From Kosakonia sp. H02 (lineage in GTDB: Bacteria > Pseudomonadota > Gammaproteobacteria > Enterobacterales > Enterobacteriaceae), in NCBI GenBank assembly GCA_030704225.1, contig CP131915.1:4154001-4218000 (forward strand): 64,000 nt of DNA, in the 5' to 3' direction. Positions 1 through 8,584 of this stretch are shown here, one piece after another. The first letter of the stretch is position 1. Every line of letters begins with the position of its first letter. The notes beneath the pieces were generated by a model. That model made no database searches and was not told the origin of the DNA. It worked only from the letters and a program-made list of their open reading frames with translations. A program made the position numbers and the translations under genes.

Positions 1-1664
1 GCCATTCAATTTACTTCTACACAAAACAAACAAACGGGCCGGTAAACTTTGTGCCGCCCTCTTTTGCCCTGAAAGATATTACCGAGATCCCACGTTACAC
101 GCGCCTGACATCGACGCTGAACGGCTGCGATTTATGGTGGCTGGAGTGGGGCGGGCGCCTTGATACGGTGCACGAAAGCGAAGAGATCAAATGGGAGCTG
201 TGGAAAATTGTCTGGGGCGTCTGGGATCACATCAAAAACTCAGGGCAATTCCCCGAAGCCGCCAATATGACCATTGAATGGGTCGGCGCAATTCCAGGCA
301 AACGCGAAAGCCGCCGCTTCGTTGGCGATCATCTGCTGTGCCAGCAGGACATCATCGAGCAGCGCGATCATTACGATGCTGTCGCTTACGGCGGCTGGTC
401 AATTGATTTACATCCGGCGGACGGAGTTTACAGCACCCACGACGGCTGTCGCCAGTTCCACAGCAAAGGCACTTACACTATTCCGTTTCGTAGCCTCTAC
501 AGCCGCTCGCTGGATAACCTGCTGCTCACCGGGCGGCTTATTTCCGCCTCGCATGTCGCTTTTGGCAGTGCCCGCGTGATGTGCACCTGTGGCCTGCTGG
601 GCGAAGCGGTTGGTCGCGCCGCCGCGCTGTGTAAAACCCTTAACATGACTCCGCGCGAACTGGCGCAGCGGGAACATGTCGGCGCGCTGCAACAGCATTT
701 GCAGGCCAACGGCTGCTACATTCCCCGCCTGGGGCTGAACGACCCGGCGCAGGGCGCAACCGTCAGCGCCAGCAGTGAATATCAGCTAACGGAGCTTGCC
801 CCCAACGGTCACTGGCAACCGCTGACCGAGCGGATGGCGCTTCTTTTGCCGGTACAGGCGGGTCAGCCGGTGCCGGAAATCACCCTTCGTTTACGGGCGT
901 CAACGCCGCAACAGTTGACCGTTTCTCTGCTTGGCAGCGTGCGCGCCGGGAATTTCACCCCGGATTGCCACTATGACGAGCAGGTGCTGACGATTACCGG
1001 CGAAGCCGAGCGCACCGTTGCGTTTAGCTGGCAGAGTGAACGCAGCCAGTATGTGTTTCTCGCCTTCGATGCGCAGGAAGGCATCGACATAGCGCTTACC
1101 GATACGCATTTGCCCGGCATGATGACGGTGTTTAACAGCCTCAACGCGCGCGTCGCCAAACATACCCGCCAGATAGCCGATGGCGATTACGGCGTGGATG
1201 AGTTCGACTTTTGGCTGCCCCGCCGACGCCCTCATCAAATCATGCCCGCTCTGCGTTGCAACCCGCCGCTTAACGCGTGGAGCGTGCAAAACGTGCTTAA
1301 TGGTCGTCTGCGCCCGGAACAGCAAATCAACGCCTGGACGCCAGCACCCGATGACGCCGCCCCGGAAATCATCTGGCGCTGGGCTACGCCACAGGCAATC
1401 AACCACCTGACGCTGGTGCAGGACAACGACTTCGACAACGCCATGGAGTCGGTGCAGATGGGCCATCACCAGGCGGTGACACCGCACTGCATCACGCGTT
1501 ATCGCCTGTGGGCCGACGATCAACTCCTGGCCGACGTACACGATAACCATCATTCGGTTTGTCAGCACCGCCTGGAGACCACGATTACCGCACACAGCGT
1601 CCGGCTGGAGATCCTCGCGACCGCCGGGGCGCTGCCGGCGGTCTACTCCCTGAACGTCAGCTAA
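1..1664 (+). CDS. FAD-dependent oxidoreductase, 5' part outside the window
   Basis: The frame is open to base 1, so the start and the FAD-binding Rossmann motif lie upstream. The visible ~554 residues begin inside the catalytic part. The first half has the C-terminal signature of FAD_oxidored-type flavoproteins: an RESRR motif and an LLLTGRLISASHVAFGSARV segment that would close the flavin site. From about residue 250 the protein changes into beta-rich sequence. Its last ~150 residues (WSVQNVLNGRLRP, then hydrophobic and W/D-rich strands) resemble a discoidin/F5-8C-like sandwich, so a carbohydrate-directed role is possible but inferred. The substrate is unknown. The stop overlaps the stop of convergent yggR (shared CTAA). 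K-12 has yqgF here, so the gene looks like an accessory insertion. Confidence 0.75.
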   Translation, partial: HSIYFYTKQTNGPVNFVPPSFALKDITEIPRYTRLTSTLNGCDLWWLEWGGRLDTVHESEEIKWELWKIVWGVWDHIKNSGQFPEAANMTIEWVGAIPGKRESRRFVGDHLLCQQDIIEQRDHYDAVAYGGWSIDLHPADGVYSTHDGCRQFHSKGTYTIPFRSLYSRSLDNLLLTGRLISASHVAFGSARVMCTCGLLGEAVGRAAALCKTLNMTPRELAQREHVGALQQHLQANGCYIPRLGLNDPAQGATVSASSEYQLTELAPNGHWQPLTERMALLLPVQAGQPVPEITLRLRASTPQQLTVSLLGSVRAGNFTPDCHYDEQVLTITGEAERTVAFSWQSERSQYVFLAFDAQEGIDIALTDTHLPGMMTVFNSLNARVAKHTRQIADGDYGVDEFDFWLPRRRPHQIMPALRCNPPLNAWSVQNVLNGRLRPEQQINAWTPAPDDAAPEIIWRWATPQAINHLTLVQDNDFDNAMESVQMGHHQAVTPHCITRYRLWADDQLLADVHDNHHSVCQHRLETTITAHSVRLEILATAGALPAVYSLNVS

Positions 1665-2641
1665 AGCCAGCCCTGGAGCACCCGTTGCTGGCGGCTTTGT
1701 GCGAAGGTCTGCATTCCCATCTGCTGCCCGGTTTGCATCACGCCGGGCAGTTGATGCGTCTTGCCTTCGCGAATAAGATTTGCCACCGCAGGTGTATTGA
1801 CCAGCAACTCAAACAGCGCCACGCGCCCGCCCTGCTTGTCCCTTTCCAGCTTTTGCGCCAGCACCGCCTGTAAGCTGCCCGCAAGCTGGCTGCGTACGGG
1901 TTCTTTCTCTTGCGCCGGAAAGCTATCCACCAGCCTCTCGACGGCCTGGGCTGCACCGCGGGTATGTAACGTTGCCAGCACCAGATGCCCGGTTTCGGCG
2001 GCAGTCAGCGCCATGCGGATGGTTTCGCTGTCGCGCAACTCACCCAACAGGATCACGTCGGGATCTTCTCGCAGCGCCGCGCGTAGCCCCTCATTAAACG
2101 ACGCGCAGTGCTGGCCTATTTCTCGCTGCTGGATCAGGCTGCGGGCGCTGGTGTGCACAAACTCAATGGGATCTTCCAGCGTCAAAATATGCGCTTCGGC
2201 ATGTTGATTAAGGTGCTCCACCATTGCCGCAAGGGTGGTAGATTTGCCGCTGCCGGTGGCCCCGGTGACCAGGATCAGACCGTTTTCCCGCCCGAGTAAC
2301 TCGGGAAGCGCCGCAGGTGCATCTATTTCATCAAGCAAGGGGCAGCTTTGCGGCAGCAGACGTAGCGCCAGCGAAGCCCCGCCATAGCGGGCAAACGCCC
2401 CGGCGCGCAGCCTTCTGCCGCTGGCGGTGGTAAGGGCAAAATCCACCTGCCGCTGTTCGCGCCACTGGCGCTGCTGGAGCGCATTAAGTTGCGCGTCGAT
2501 AAGTGCTGCGATATCCGGCAGCTCAAAGGGCGCGGTTTCAAGCCGTCCCTGGTGTCGCCAGCGCGGCGGGCAACCATCGCACAGGTGTAGATCCGAGACA
2601 TTATGCTTTACACTAAGCGCCACTATTTCTTCTATATCCAT
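1661..2641 (-). CDS. yggR: PilT-like type IV pilus ATPase YggR
   Basis: 326 aa, the same length as K-12 YggR. It belongs to the secretion/twitching ATPase (PilT/GspE) family. Visible motifs are Walker A GATGSGKST, an Asp box (LTLEDPIEF), Walker B (DVILLGELRDSET) and a His box (ATLHTRGAA). PilT proteins are hexameric motors that depolymerise pilin. No pilin genes lie nearby, so its role here is unproven. An upstream in-frame start would add 26 residues, but the ATG at 2641 gives the conserved N-terminus (MDIEEIVALSVKHNVSDLHL). It is divergent from yggS with only 17 bp between the starts, so each promoter must lie inside or very near the neighbouring gene. Confidence 0.93.
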   Translation of the reverse strand: MDIEEIVALSVKHNVSDLHLCDGCPPRWRHQGRLETAPFELPDIAALIDAQLNALQQRQWREQRQVDFALTTASGRRLRAGAFARYGGASLALRLLPQSCPLLDEIDAPAALPELLGRENGLILVTGATGSGKSTTLAAMVEHLNQHAEAHILTLEDPIEFVHTSARSLIQQREIGQHCASFNEGLRAALREDPDVILLGELRDSETIRMALTAAETGHLVLATLHTRGAAQAVERLVDSFPAQEKEPVRSQLAGSLQAVLAQKLERDKQGGRVALFELLVNTPAVANLIREGKTHQLPGVMQTGQQMGMQTFAQSRQQRVLQGWL

Positions 2642-2658
2642 TACGCCATCCTGGAACC

Positions 2659-3363
2659 ATGAACGATATTGCGCATAACCTGGCACACGTCCGGGACAAA
2701 ATCTCCGCCGCCGCAACACGTTGCGGCCGTGCTCCAGAAGAAGTTACGTTACTTGCAGTGAGCAAAACCAAACCTGCGAGCGCCGTCGCAGAAGCTATCG
2801 ACGCCGGGCAACGTGCGTTTGGTGAAAACTATGTTCAGGAAGGGGTGGATAAAATCCTTCACTTTCAGCAGGCGGGTATCAGCGGCTTGCAATGGCACTT
2901 TATCGGCCCTTTGCAGTCCAACAAAAGCCGTCTGGTGGCGGAGCATTTCGACTGGTGCCACACCGTCGATCGCCTGCGCATTGCCAGCCGTCTTAGCGAG
3001 CAGCGCCCGGCAACGCTACCGCCGCTGAACGTGCTGATTCAAATCAACATCAGTGATGAACAGAGCAAGTCGGGTATTGCGCTCGGTGAACTGGACGCGC
3101 TGGCAGCGCAGGTTGTTGAATTGCCGGGGATTCGCCTGCGCGGTTTAATGGCGATCCCGGCACCTGAAGCGGAGTATGAACGGCAGTTTGCCGTGGCACG
3201 GCAAATGGCTGTAGCATTTGAAGCGCTTAAAACGCGCTATCCAACGGTGGATACACTGTCGTTGGGCATGACGGACGATATGTCCGCCGCCATTGCGGCT
3301 GGCAGTACCATGGTGCGCATTGGTACCGCCATTTTTGGTGCGCGCGATTACACAAAAAATTAA
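2659..3363 (+). CDS. yggS: PLP homeostasis protein YggS
   Basis: 234 aa, the usual size for the PLP-binding YggS/PROSC family. These are single-domain proteins with an alanine-racemase-like fold. The PLP lysine is K36 in LLAVSKTKPA. Other family motifs are FGENYVQEG, WHFIGPLQSNK and LSLGMTDDM. The protein has no known catalytic activity; it buffers free pyridoxal phosphate, and its loss disturbs isoleucine/valine metabolism and vitamin B6 pools. It is the first gene of a tight operon with yggT, yggU, rdgB and hemW, as in K-12. Confidence 0.96.
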   Translation: MNDIAHNLAHVRDKISAAATRCGRAPEEVTLLAVSKTKPASAVAEAIDAGQRAFGENYVQEGVDKILHFQQAGISGLQWHFIGPLQSNKSRLVAEHFDWCHTVDRLRIASRLSEQRPATLPPLNVLIQINISDEQSKSGIALGELDALAAQVVELPGIRLRGLMAIPAPEAEYERQFAVARQMAVAFEALKTRYPTVDTLSLGMTDDMSAAIAAGSTMVRIGTAIFGARDYTKN

Positions 3364-3381
3364 GAGAAACTGAGGAACGCC

Positions 3382-3948
3382 ATGAAGACGTTGACTTTCC
3401 TGCTCTCAACAGTGATTGAACTTTACACCATGGTTCTGCTGTTGCGCGTCTGGATGCAGTGGGCACGCTGTGATTTTTACAACCCGTTTTCGCAGTTTGT
3501 GGTGAAAGCCACACAGCCGATTGTCGGGCCGTTGCGCCGGGTTATTCCGCCGCTGGGGCCGCTGGATAGCTCCTCGCTGCTGGTGGCCTTTGTGCTGAGC
3601 TTTATCAAAGCAATAGTGCTGTTTATGGTGGTGACGTTCCAGCCGATTATCTGGATCTCCGCCCTGCTTATTCTGCTGAAAACCATCGGTCTGATGATCT
3701 TCTGGGTGCTGCTGGTGATGGCCATCATGAGCTGGGTCAGCCAGGGCCGTAGCCCGGTGGAGTATGTGTTAATCCAGCTCACCGAGCCGCTGCTGCGCCC
3801 CATCCGCAACTTGCTGCCGTCAATGGGTGGGATCGACTTCTCGCCGATGATTCTGGTGTTGCTGCTGTACGTTATCAATATGGGGGTTGCGGAACTGCTG
3901 CAATCCACCGGCAATATGCTGCTGCCGGGGCTGTGGATGGCACTATGA
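3382..3948 (+). CDS. yggT: YggT family inner membrane protein
   Basis: 188 aa, mostly hydrophobic, with two YGGT repeats. Each repeat is a pair of membrane segments followed by a conserved NP/LLRPIRNLLP-type loop (NPFSQFVVKATQPIVGPLRRVIPP and LTEPLLRPIRNLLPSMGGID). The family has been linked to osmotic shock tolerance and to cell-envelope or division functions, but the molecular role is not established. It starts 18 nt after yggS and ends in an ATGA overlap with yggU, which implies translational coupling. Confidence 0.93.
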   Translation: MKTLTFLLSTVIELYTMVLLLRVWMQWARCDFYNPFSQFVVKATQPIVGPLRRVIPPLGPLDSSSLLVAFVLSFIKAIVLFMVVTFQPIIWISALLILLKTIGLMIFWVLLVMAIMSWVSQGRSPVEYVLIQLTEPLLRPIRNLLPSMGGIDFSPMILVLLLYVINMGVAELLQSTGNMLLPGLWMAL

Positions 3949-4235
3949 GTGCCGTTGAATCCTTCGAAAACGGGCTGGTTTTGCGGCTGTATATTCAGCC
4001 GAAAGCCAGCCGGGATACGATTATCGGGCTGCATGGCGACGAACTGAAAGTCGCCATCACCGCCCCGCCAGTGGATGGGCAGGCCAATGCGCACCTGGTG
4101 AAATTCCTCGCTAAACAGTTCCGCGTGGCAAAAAACCAGGTCGTGATTGAAAAAGGCGAACTGGGCCGCCACAAGCAAATTAAAATCTCTCACCCGCAAC
4201 AGATCCCGACAGAAGTCGCGGCGCTGCTAAATTAG
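3945..4235 (+). CDS. yggU: DUF167 family protein YggU
   Basis: 96 aa, identical in length to K-12 YggU. The start at 3945 (MSAVE) was chosen because it overlaps the yggT stop as ATGA and matches the family N-terminus; the longer frame adds four residues only. Family motifs are IQPKASRD, ITAPPVDGQAN and KGELGRHK. This is a small mixed alpha/beta domain of unknown function, possibly nucleic-acid binding. It lies between yggT and rdgB. Confidence 0.93.
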   Translation: MSAVESFENGLVLRLYIQPKASRDTIIGLHGDELKVAITAPPVDGQANAHLVKFLAKQFRVAKNQVVIEKGELGRHKQIKISHPQQIPTEVAALLN

Positions 4236-4243
4236 GACTCGTT

Positions 4244-4837
4244 ATGCAAAAAGTTGTCCTCGCCACCGGTAATGCCGGTAAAGTGCGCGAGCTTGCCTCG
4301 CTGCTCAATGATTTTGGTCTTGATGTCGTCGCGCAAACCGAGCTGGGCGTTGAGTCCGCCGAAGAGACCGGGCTGACCTTTATTGAGAATGCGATTCTGA
4401 AAGCCCGCCATGCGGCAAAAATTACCGGTTTACCGGCGATTGCCGATGACTCCGGGCTGGCGATTGACGCACTCGGCGGCGCTCCGGGGATTTACTCCGC
4501 GCGCTATGCAGGCCTGGAGGCCAGCGATCAGCAGAATCTGGAAAAACTGCTGGCTACACTTAAAGAGGTGCCAGATGACAAACGTCAGGCGCAGTTCCAC
4601 TGTGTGCTGGTTTATCTGCGTCATGCAGACGACCCGACGCCGCTGGTGTGTCACGGCACCTGGCCTGGCGTTATCACGCACCAACCGGCGGGCAACGGCG
4701 GCTTTGGCTATGACCCGATTTTCTTTGTCCCTTCCGCGGGCAAAACCGCTGCGGAACTGACCCGCGAAGAGAAAAGCGCCATCTCCCACCGTGGGCAGGC
4801 GTTGAAATTATTACTGGAAGCAATGCGTAATGGCTGA
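4244..4837 (+). CDS. rdgB: dITP/XTP pyrophosphatase RdgB
   Basis: 197 aa, the same as K-12. It hydrolyses ITP, dITP and XTP to the monophosphate and pyrophosphate, keeping deaminated purines out of DNA and RNA. Ham1-family motifs are complete: ATGNAGKVREL near the start, ADDSGLAIDALGGAPGIYSA (catalytic acidic residues), GNGGFGYDPIFF and SAISHRGQA. It starts 8 nt after yggU and overlaps hemW by 8 nt. Confidence 0.97.
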   Translation: MQKVVLATGNAGKVRELASLLNDFGLDVVAQTELGVESAEETGLTFIENAILKARHAAKITGLPAIADDSGLAIDALGGAPGIYSARYAGLEASDQQNLEKLLATLKEVPDDKRQAQFHCVLVYLRHADDPTPLVCHGTWPGVITHQPAGNGGFGYDPIFFVPSAGKTAAELTREEKSAISHRGQALKLLLEAMRNG

Positions 4838-5966
4838 TTTGCCACCTCTGAGTCTTTATATCCATATCCCGTGGTGCGTGCAGAAATGCCCGTACTGCGA
4901 TTTCAATTCCCATGCGTTGAAGGGCGAAGTGCCGCATGATGACTATGTTCAGCATCTGCTGGCCGACCTGGATACCGATGTTGCTTACGCCCAGGGACGT
5001 GAAATAAAGACCATTTTTATTGGTGGTGGTACGCCGAGCCTGCTTTCCGGCCCGGCGATGCAGACGCTGCTGGATGGCGTGCGGGCGCGCCTGCCGCTTG
5101 CTGCTGATGCGGAAATTACCATGGAAGCGAACCCCGGCACCGTCGAGGCCGATCGTTTTGTCGACTACCAACGCGCGGGCGTCAATCGCATCTCCATTGG
5201 CGTGCAAAGTTTCAGTGAAACGAAGCTTCAGCGCCTGGGGCGCATTCACGGCCCCGAAGAAGCTAAACGCGCGGCGCGGCTGGCAAGCGGGCTGGGGCTG
5301 CGCAGTTTTAACCTTGATTTGATGCATGGCCTGCCGGATCAGTCGTTGGAAGAGGCGCTGGATGATTTGCGCCAGGCGATTGCGTTAAACCCGCCACATC
5401 TGTCGTGGTATCAGCTCACCATCGAACCTAACACCTTGTTTGGCTCGCGCCCGCCAGTGTTGCCGGACGACGATGCGCTGTGGGATATCTTTGAGCAGGG
5501 CCACCAGATCCTGACCGCCGCAGGCTATCAGCAGTATGAAACCTCGGCCTATGCCAAACCTGGCTTTCAGTGCCAGCACAATCTTAATTACTGGCGCTTC
5601 GGTGATTACCTCGGCATTGGCTGCGGCGCACACGGTAAAGTGACCTTCCCGGACGGGCGTATTCTGCGCACGGCAAAAACCCGCCATCCGCGCGGCTATA
5701 TGCAGGGAAAATATCTCGATAAACAGCATGAAGTGGAAATGCAGGATAAACCGTTCGAGTTCTTTATGAACCGTTTCCGCCTGCTTGAACCTGCGCCACG
5801 GGCAGAATTTACACGCTATACCGGGCTGAATGAAAGTGCGATTCGCCCGCAAATCGAGCAGGCGCTGGCGCTTAATTATCTGAGTGAAAATGAAGCATAC
5901 TGGCAGATAACCGAACACGGTAAGCTCTTTCTAAACTCGCTGCTTGAGTTATTTCTTACCGAATAA
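4830..5966 (+). CDS. hemW: Radical SAM heme chaperone HemW
   Basis: 378 aa. The radical-SAM cluster motif CxxxCxxC is at C16, C20 and C23 (IPWCVQKCPYCDF), followed by the SAM-binding GGGTPSLL segment. The conserved NYWRFGDYLGIGCGAHG region and C-terminal HemN_C domain are present. HemW resembles coproporphyrinogen dehydrogenase HemN but lacks its activity. In E. coli and Lactococcus it binds heme and delivers it to respiratory enzymes. It is the last gene of the yggS operon, with a terminator hairpin just downstream. Confidence 0.95.
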   Translation: MADLPPLSLYIHIPWCVQKCPYCDFNSHALKGEVPHDDYVQHLLADLDTDVAYAQGREIKTIFIGGGTPSLLSGPAMQTLLDGVRARLPLAADAEITMEANPGTVEADRFVDYQRAGVNRISIGVQSFSETKLQRLGRIHGPEEAKRAARLASGLGLRSFNLDLMHGLPDQSLEEALDDLRQAIALNPPHLSWYQLTIEPNTLFGSRPPVLPDDDALWDIFEQGHQILTAAGYQQYETSAYAKPGFQCQHNLNYWRFGDYLGIGCGAHGKVTFPDGRILRTAKTRHPRGYMQGKYLDKQHEVEMQDKPFEFFMNRFRLLEPAPRAEFTRYTGLNESAIRPQIEQALALNYLSENEAYWQITEHGKLFLNSLLELFLTE

Positions 5967-5985
5967 GTCAAAAATTAGCTGATGC

Positions 5986-6013
5986 GTTAAGGGGAATATT
6001 ATTTCCCCTTAAC
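5986..6013 (+). terminator. Terminator after hemW
   Basis: An 11-bp perfect stem (GTTAAGGGGAA paired with TTCCCCTTAAC) around a short AT loop, followed by TATTTTAG. It lies 20 nt after the hemW stop and can also act as a terminator for the opposing wzz-like gene, whose stop is 34 bp downstream. Confidence 0.75.
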
Positions 6014-6046
6014 TATTTTAGTGTCGTGATTATTTCTTCCGGAATA

Positions 6047-7153
6047 TTACAGTAAGTTGCGCTGATGCATTCCGTGACGCAACAATACAATTGACGACGA
6101 GATAATTAGCCCCAGAATTACCGCCAGCGCCATAATAACAGCCTTGCCTGGGCCCTCTTTTTTGATAGGCAAAGAAGGCGAAAGCTGATATTTGAACGGT
6201 GAGAAGTTAACGTCCTTAATATCCACTTTTTGCAGTTCTTCCAACCGGTACTCACGGTTACGGAAATCGGCATTCAACTCGGTGAAGTCCTTCATTGATT
6301 GCTCAATTCTGAGTTTTTCCGAAATACCATCCGCGCCTAACGCAATGGAGAAATCCGGGTCATCCTGCACGGCCTGGCCGTTACTGTAGACCGGGCGTTT
6401 GATGCCAGCGGCATTCGCCACTTCCAGCGAGTAATTCAGGCGCTTGAGGTTGGCATCATGCTTCGTCGCAATGCGCGCACGATCCATCTCCAGCACGTTT
6501 TTTTCGTAATTTTTTTGCAGTTCGACATCGCTGCGCAGCGTCGCCAGCGTCTCACTCACCACTTTGGCGGTAATAAAATCAACGTAGCTTTTCAACACCT
6601 GCTGCGCTTCGGTGGCGGTGGGCGCAGTGAAGCTCAGCGTCCAGGAAGCATACGGTGTATTTTCAGCGCTCGCCTGTTTGGCATTACTGGAGACCTTGAT
6701 CTTTTCTGCCAGCAGGTTCAGCGCCCGGCGCAGTTCGTTCTGATCGATATTGCCCTCTTCCAGTTTGCCGAGTACCAGCGGCGAAGTGGCGAGGAACTCC
6801 TCTTTCAGCGACTGCGAAGAGAACTTTTTCAGGAACAAGCTAAAAACATCATTCGCTTTAATAGACGTTTTTACATCAAGAACTTGCAACGTCATTAGCG
6901 TTTTTTGCAGCTCCGTCCACTGGATTTTTTCTGCCGGGGTAATTTCGGCCTGGCTGGTCCATTTTTGCGGTAATAACGCGCCAATAAAAAAGCCAACAAC
7001 AGCAAATAACAGCATTGTCGCCGCTATTATCTTTTTACCTTTCCATAAAAGGCCGACCAGATAGAGTAGATCAATCTCGTTATCTCTGAGTTCCATGGCG
7101 GGATCTCCATAAAATGAAGCATCGCCCTTCGGCTGTATCTTTATTGATGACAT
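6047..7153 (-). CDS. FepE/Wzz-like O-antigen chain length regulator
   Basis: 368 aa from the ATG at 7153 (MSSIKIQPKGD), which matches the N-terminus of FepE; a 30-residue longer frame exists. The architecture is typical of polysaccharide co-polymerases. A cytoplasmic start is followed by a first membrane segment at about residues 43-63, then a long periplasmic helical domain with coiled-coil stretches. A proline-rich segment (SPFKYQLSPSLPIKKEGPGK) precedes the last membrane helix. It resembles FepE/WzzB(long), which sets very long O-antigen chains with the Wzy polymerase. No O-antigen biosynthesis genes are nearby. It occupies the place of yggM-ansB in K-12 and is flanked by AT-rich DNA, so lateral acquisition is likely. 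Confidence 0.85.
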   Translation of the reverse strand: MSSIKIQPKGDASFYGDPAMELRDNEIDLLYLVGLLWKGKKIIAATMLLFAVVGFFIGALLPQKWTSQAEITPAEKIQWTELQKTLMTLQVLDVKTSIKANDVFSLFLKKFSSQSLKEEFLATSPLVLGKLEEGNIDQNELRRALNLLAEKIKVSSNAKQASAENTPYASWTLSFTAPTATEAQQVLKSYVDFITAKVVSETLATLRSDVELQKNYEKNVLEMDRARIATKHDANLKRLNYSLEVANAAGIKRPVYSNGQAVQDDPDFSIALGADGISEKLRIEQSMKDFTELNADFRNREYRLEELQKVDIKDVNFSPFKYQLSPSLPIKKEGPGKAVIMALAVILGLIISSSIVLLRHGMHQRNLL

Positions 7154-7449
7154 AAGATTATTTATGCAGGAATCATATCCGTGATTTGAAGCGGCGATAT
7201 TAACATCAACAAGAACATTCTGAAAGTGTGCAAATGAGATCATGCGCCAGGAATAGATTTATTTCTTAAGTAAAACCCCAAAAATTAGTAGGTTATAAAA
7301 GGGAATTAATCATTGCTTTTGCTGCCTGGAGTTAATATTTGATAACGAAAACCACAAAAAGATAATGGAAATTAAATAATTACGTGTGATGCATATTTGG
7401 CGGGTAAATAAGCAGAATAATTACAGTCTCTAATATATTCTGCGAACTA
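7154..7449. other. AT-rich intergenic region upstream of the fepE-like gene
   Basis: About 300 bp without a supportable gene. It is clearly more AT-rich than the flanking core genes and should hold the promoter of the minus-strand fepE-like gene. No classical JUMPstart element was recognised. Confidence 0.5.
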
Positions 7450-7474
7450 GCGGCTTTCTTATCAGGAAAGCCGC
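7450..7474 (-). terminator. Hairpin after yggN
   Basis: Perfect 9-bp stem GCGGCTTTC / GAAAGCCGC with a 7-nt loop, 10 nt past the yggN stop on the minus strand. There is no clear T-run after it, so it may be a weak terminator or an mRNA-stabilising hairpin. Confidence 0.5.
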
Positions 7475-7483
7475 CAGGATATA

Positions 7484-8203
7484 TTATTTAAGCGAGGAGG
7501 TTAACGCCTTCCGGCTCTCTTCCAGCGAGACCACGCGCTGACAGACATCTTTACCAAACTGCTGGAAATCCGCTTCCTGGTTTTTCCACTCATTCTGGAT
7601 AGCGGTTTGCAAACCGCCGAGGCTGCCGAGCACACTCTGTAACGGGTTGCCGCCGCTTTTCAGTACCGCTTTTGCGCCCATTTCATTAATGCTGTCCTGC
7701 AAAATGCCGCCCATCGCCTGATTCACCAGTTGCTGGCCATCCGCGCGAACCTCGTCAATGGCTTTATAGTGGAACGTCAGCCCATCGCTGCGATGCTCAA
7801 TAATGCGGTTCATCTGTTCTTTGAGCTGTGCGTCGAGTTTGGTCAGGCGGCTGCGCATACTGCTGTTTTCGCCTGCCTCTTTGACGATGATCTTATCCAG
7901 CGCCACGCGGTTTTTATCAACACGGCTACGCGCGCCGTTATCGATCCACGGCAGGGCACTGCGTAATTCCGCCTGGTAATCTTTTGCCTGCTCGCGCTGT
8001 GCTGCGCTCAGGGTGGGTTGTTTGCCATTGAACATGACATTGCCATCCGGCGTGATAACCAGGTTACCGTTCTCGCCTTTAACCTGCACGGTTTGCGGGC
8101 TGATAATCACATCATCGCGCGGCGTGACACTGCACTGATAATCGGCCTGAGCCGCGAATGCCGTAAGGGTGAGCGTTGCCGCCAGCAGCGTTTTACGCAT
8201 CAT
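7484..8203 (-). CDS. yggN: DUF2884 periplasmic protein YggN
   Basis: 239 aa from the MMRK start at 8203, the same length as K-12 YggN, with a good GGAG-type ribosome site just upstream. Residues 1-20 form a signal peptide ending AAQA. The mature part begins DYQCSVTPRDDVI. The conserved core includes LDAQLKEQMNRII and AIDEVRADGQQLVNQA, and the C-terminal half looks helical. Its function is unknown; it is a secreted or periplasmic protein found mostly in gammaproteobacteria. It lies downstream of the trmB-yggL pair on the same strand. Confidence 0.93.
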   Translation of the reverse strand: MMRKTLLAATLTLTAFAAQADYQCSVTPRDDVIISPQTVQVKGENGNLVITPDGNVMFNGKQPTLSAAQREQAKDYQAELRSALPWIDNGARSRVDKNRVALDKIIVKEAGENSSMRSRLTKLDAQLKEQMNRIIEHRSDGLTFHYKAIDEVRADGQQLVNQAMGGILQDSINEMGAKAVLKSGGNPLQSVLGSLGGLQTAIQNEWKNQEADFQQFGKDVCQRVVSLEESRKALTSSLK

Positions 8204-8257
8204 AAAAACTCCTGTAGAGACAAAATGGGCCAGCAAATGCTGGCCCGTTATGTTTGT

Positions 8258-8584
8258 TTAGTCCCACCAAACGTCGAAAAGTTCGCTGGTGCGCACCTCT
8301 TCGAGCTTCTGCTCTTCCAGCCATTTACGCACAATGGCCTGGTGCTCTTCGGTGCATTTGCCGATTTCTTGCAGGCAAATAAGCCCTTCCCAGGCGAGAT
8401 AACCGCTGCCGTCAAAGGCCAGTTTATTCGGCGCAATCACTTGCTGGATAAAGTTATCGACGGTTTTATCGATCTGCTCTTCAGTGGTGCCTTCCGGGAA
8501 GCGCCAGGCAACGGAGAAACCGACTTCCTGGAATTCGTCGATATGCATTTTTTTACGCAAGCGACGGCTGCGGTGTTTAGCCAT
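8258..8584 (-). CDS. yggL: YggL, 50S ribosome-binding protein
   Basis: 108 aa from the MAKHRSRRLRKK start at 8584; a longer frame exists, but this start matches K-12 and overlaps the trmB stop by one base. It has a basic N-terminus followed by an acidic domain ending ELFDVWWD. YggL (DUF469) has been found bound to the large ribosomal subunit in E. coli. It is translationally coupled to trmB. Confidence 0.94.
   Translation of the reverse strand: MAKHRSRRLRKKMHIDEFQEVGFSVAWRFPEGTTEEQIDKTVDNFIQQVIAPNKLAFDGSGYLAWEGLICLQEIGKCTEEHQAIVRKWLEEQKLEEVRTSELFDVWWD

Noticed and set aside
1661..2641. Type IV pilus locus
   Set aside because: YggR is a lone PilT-like ATPase; no pilin, platform or secretin genes are nearby.
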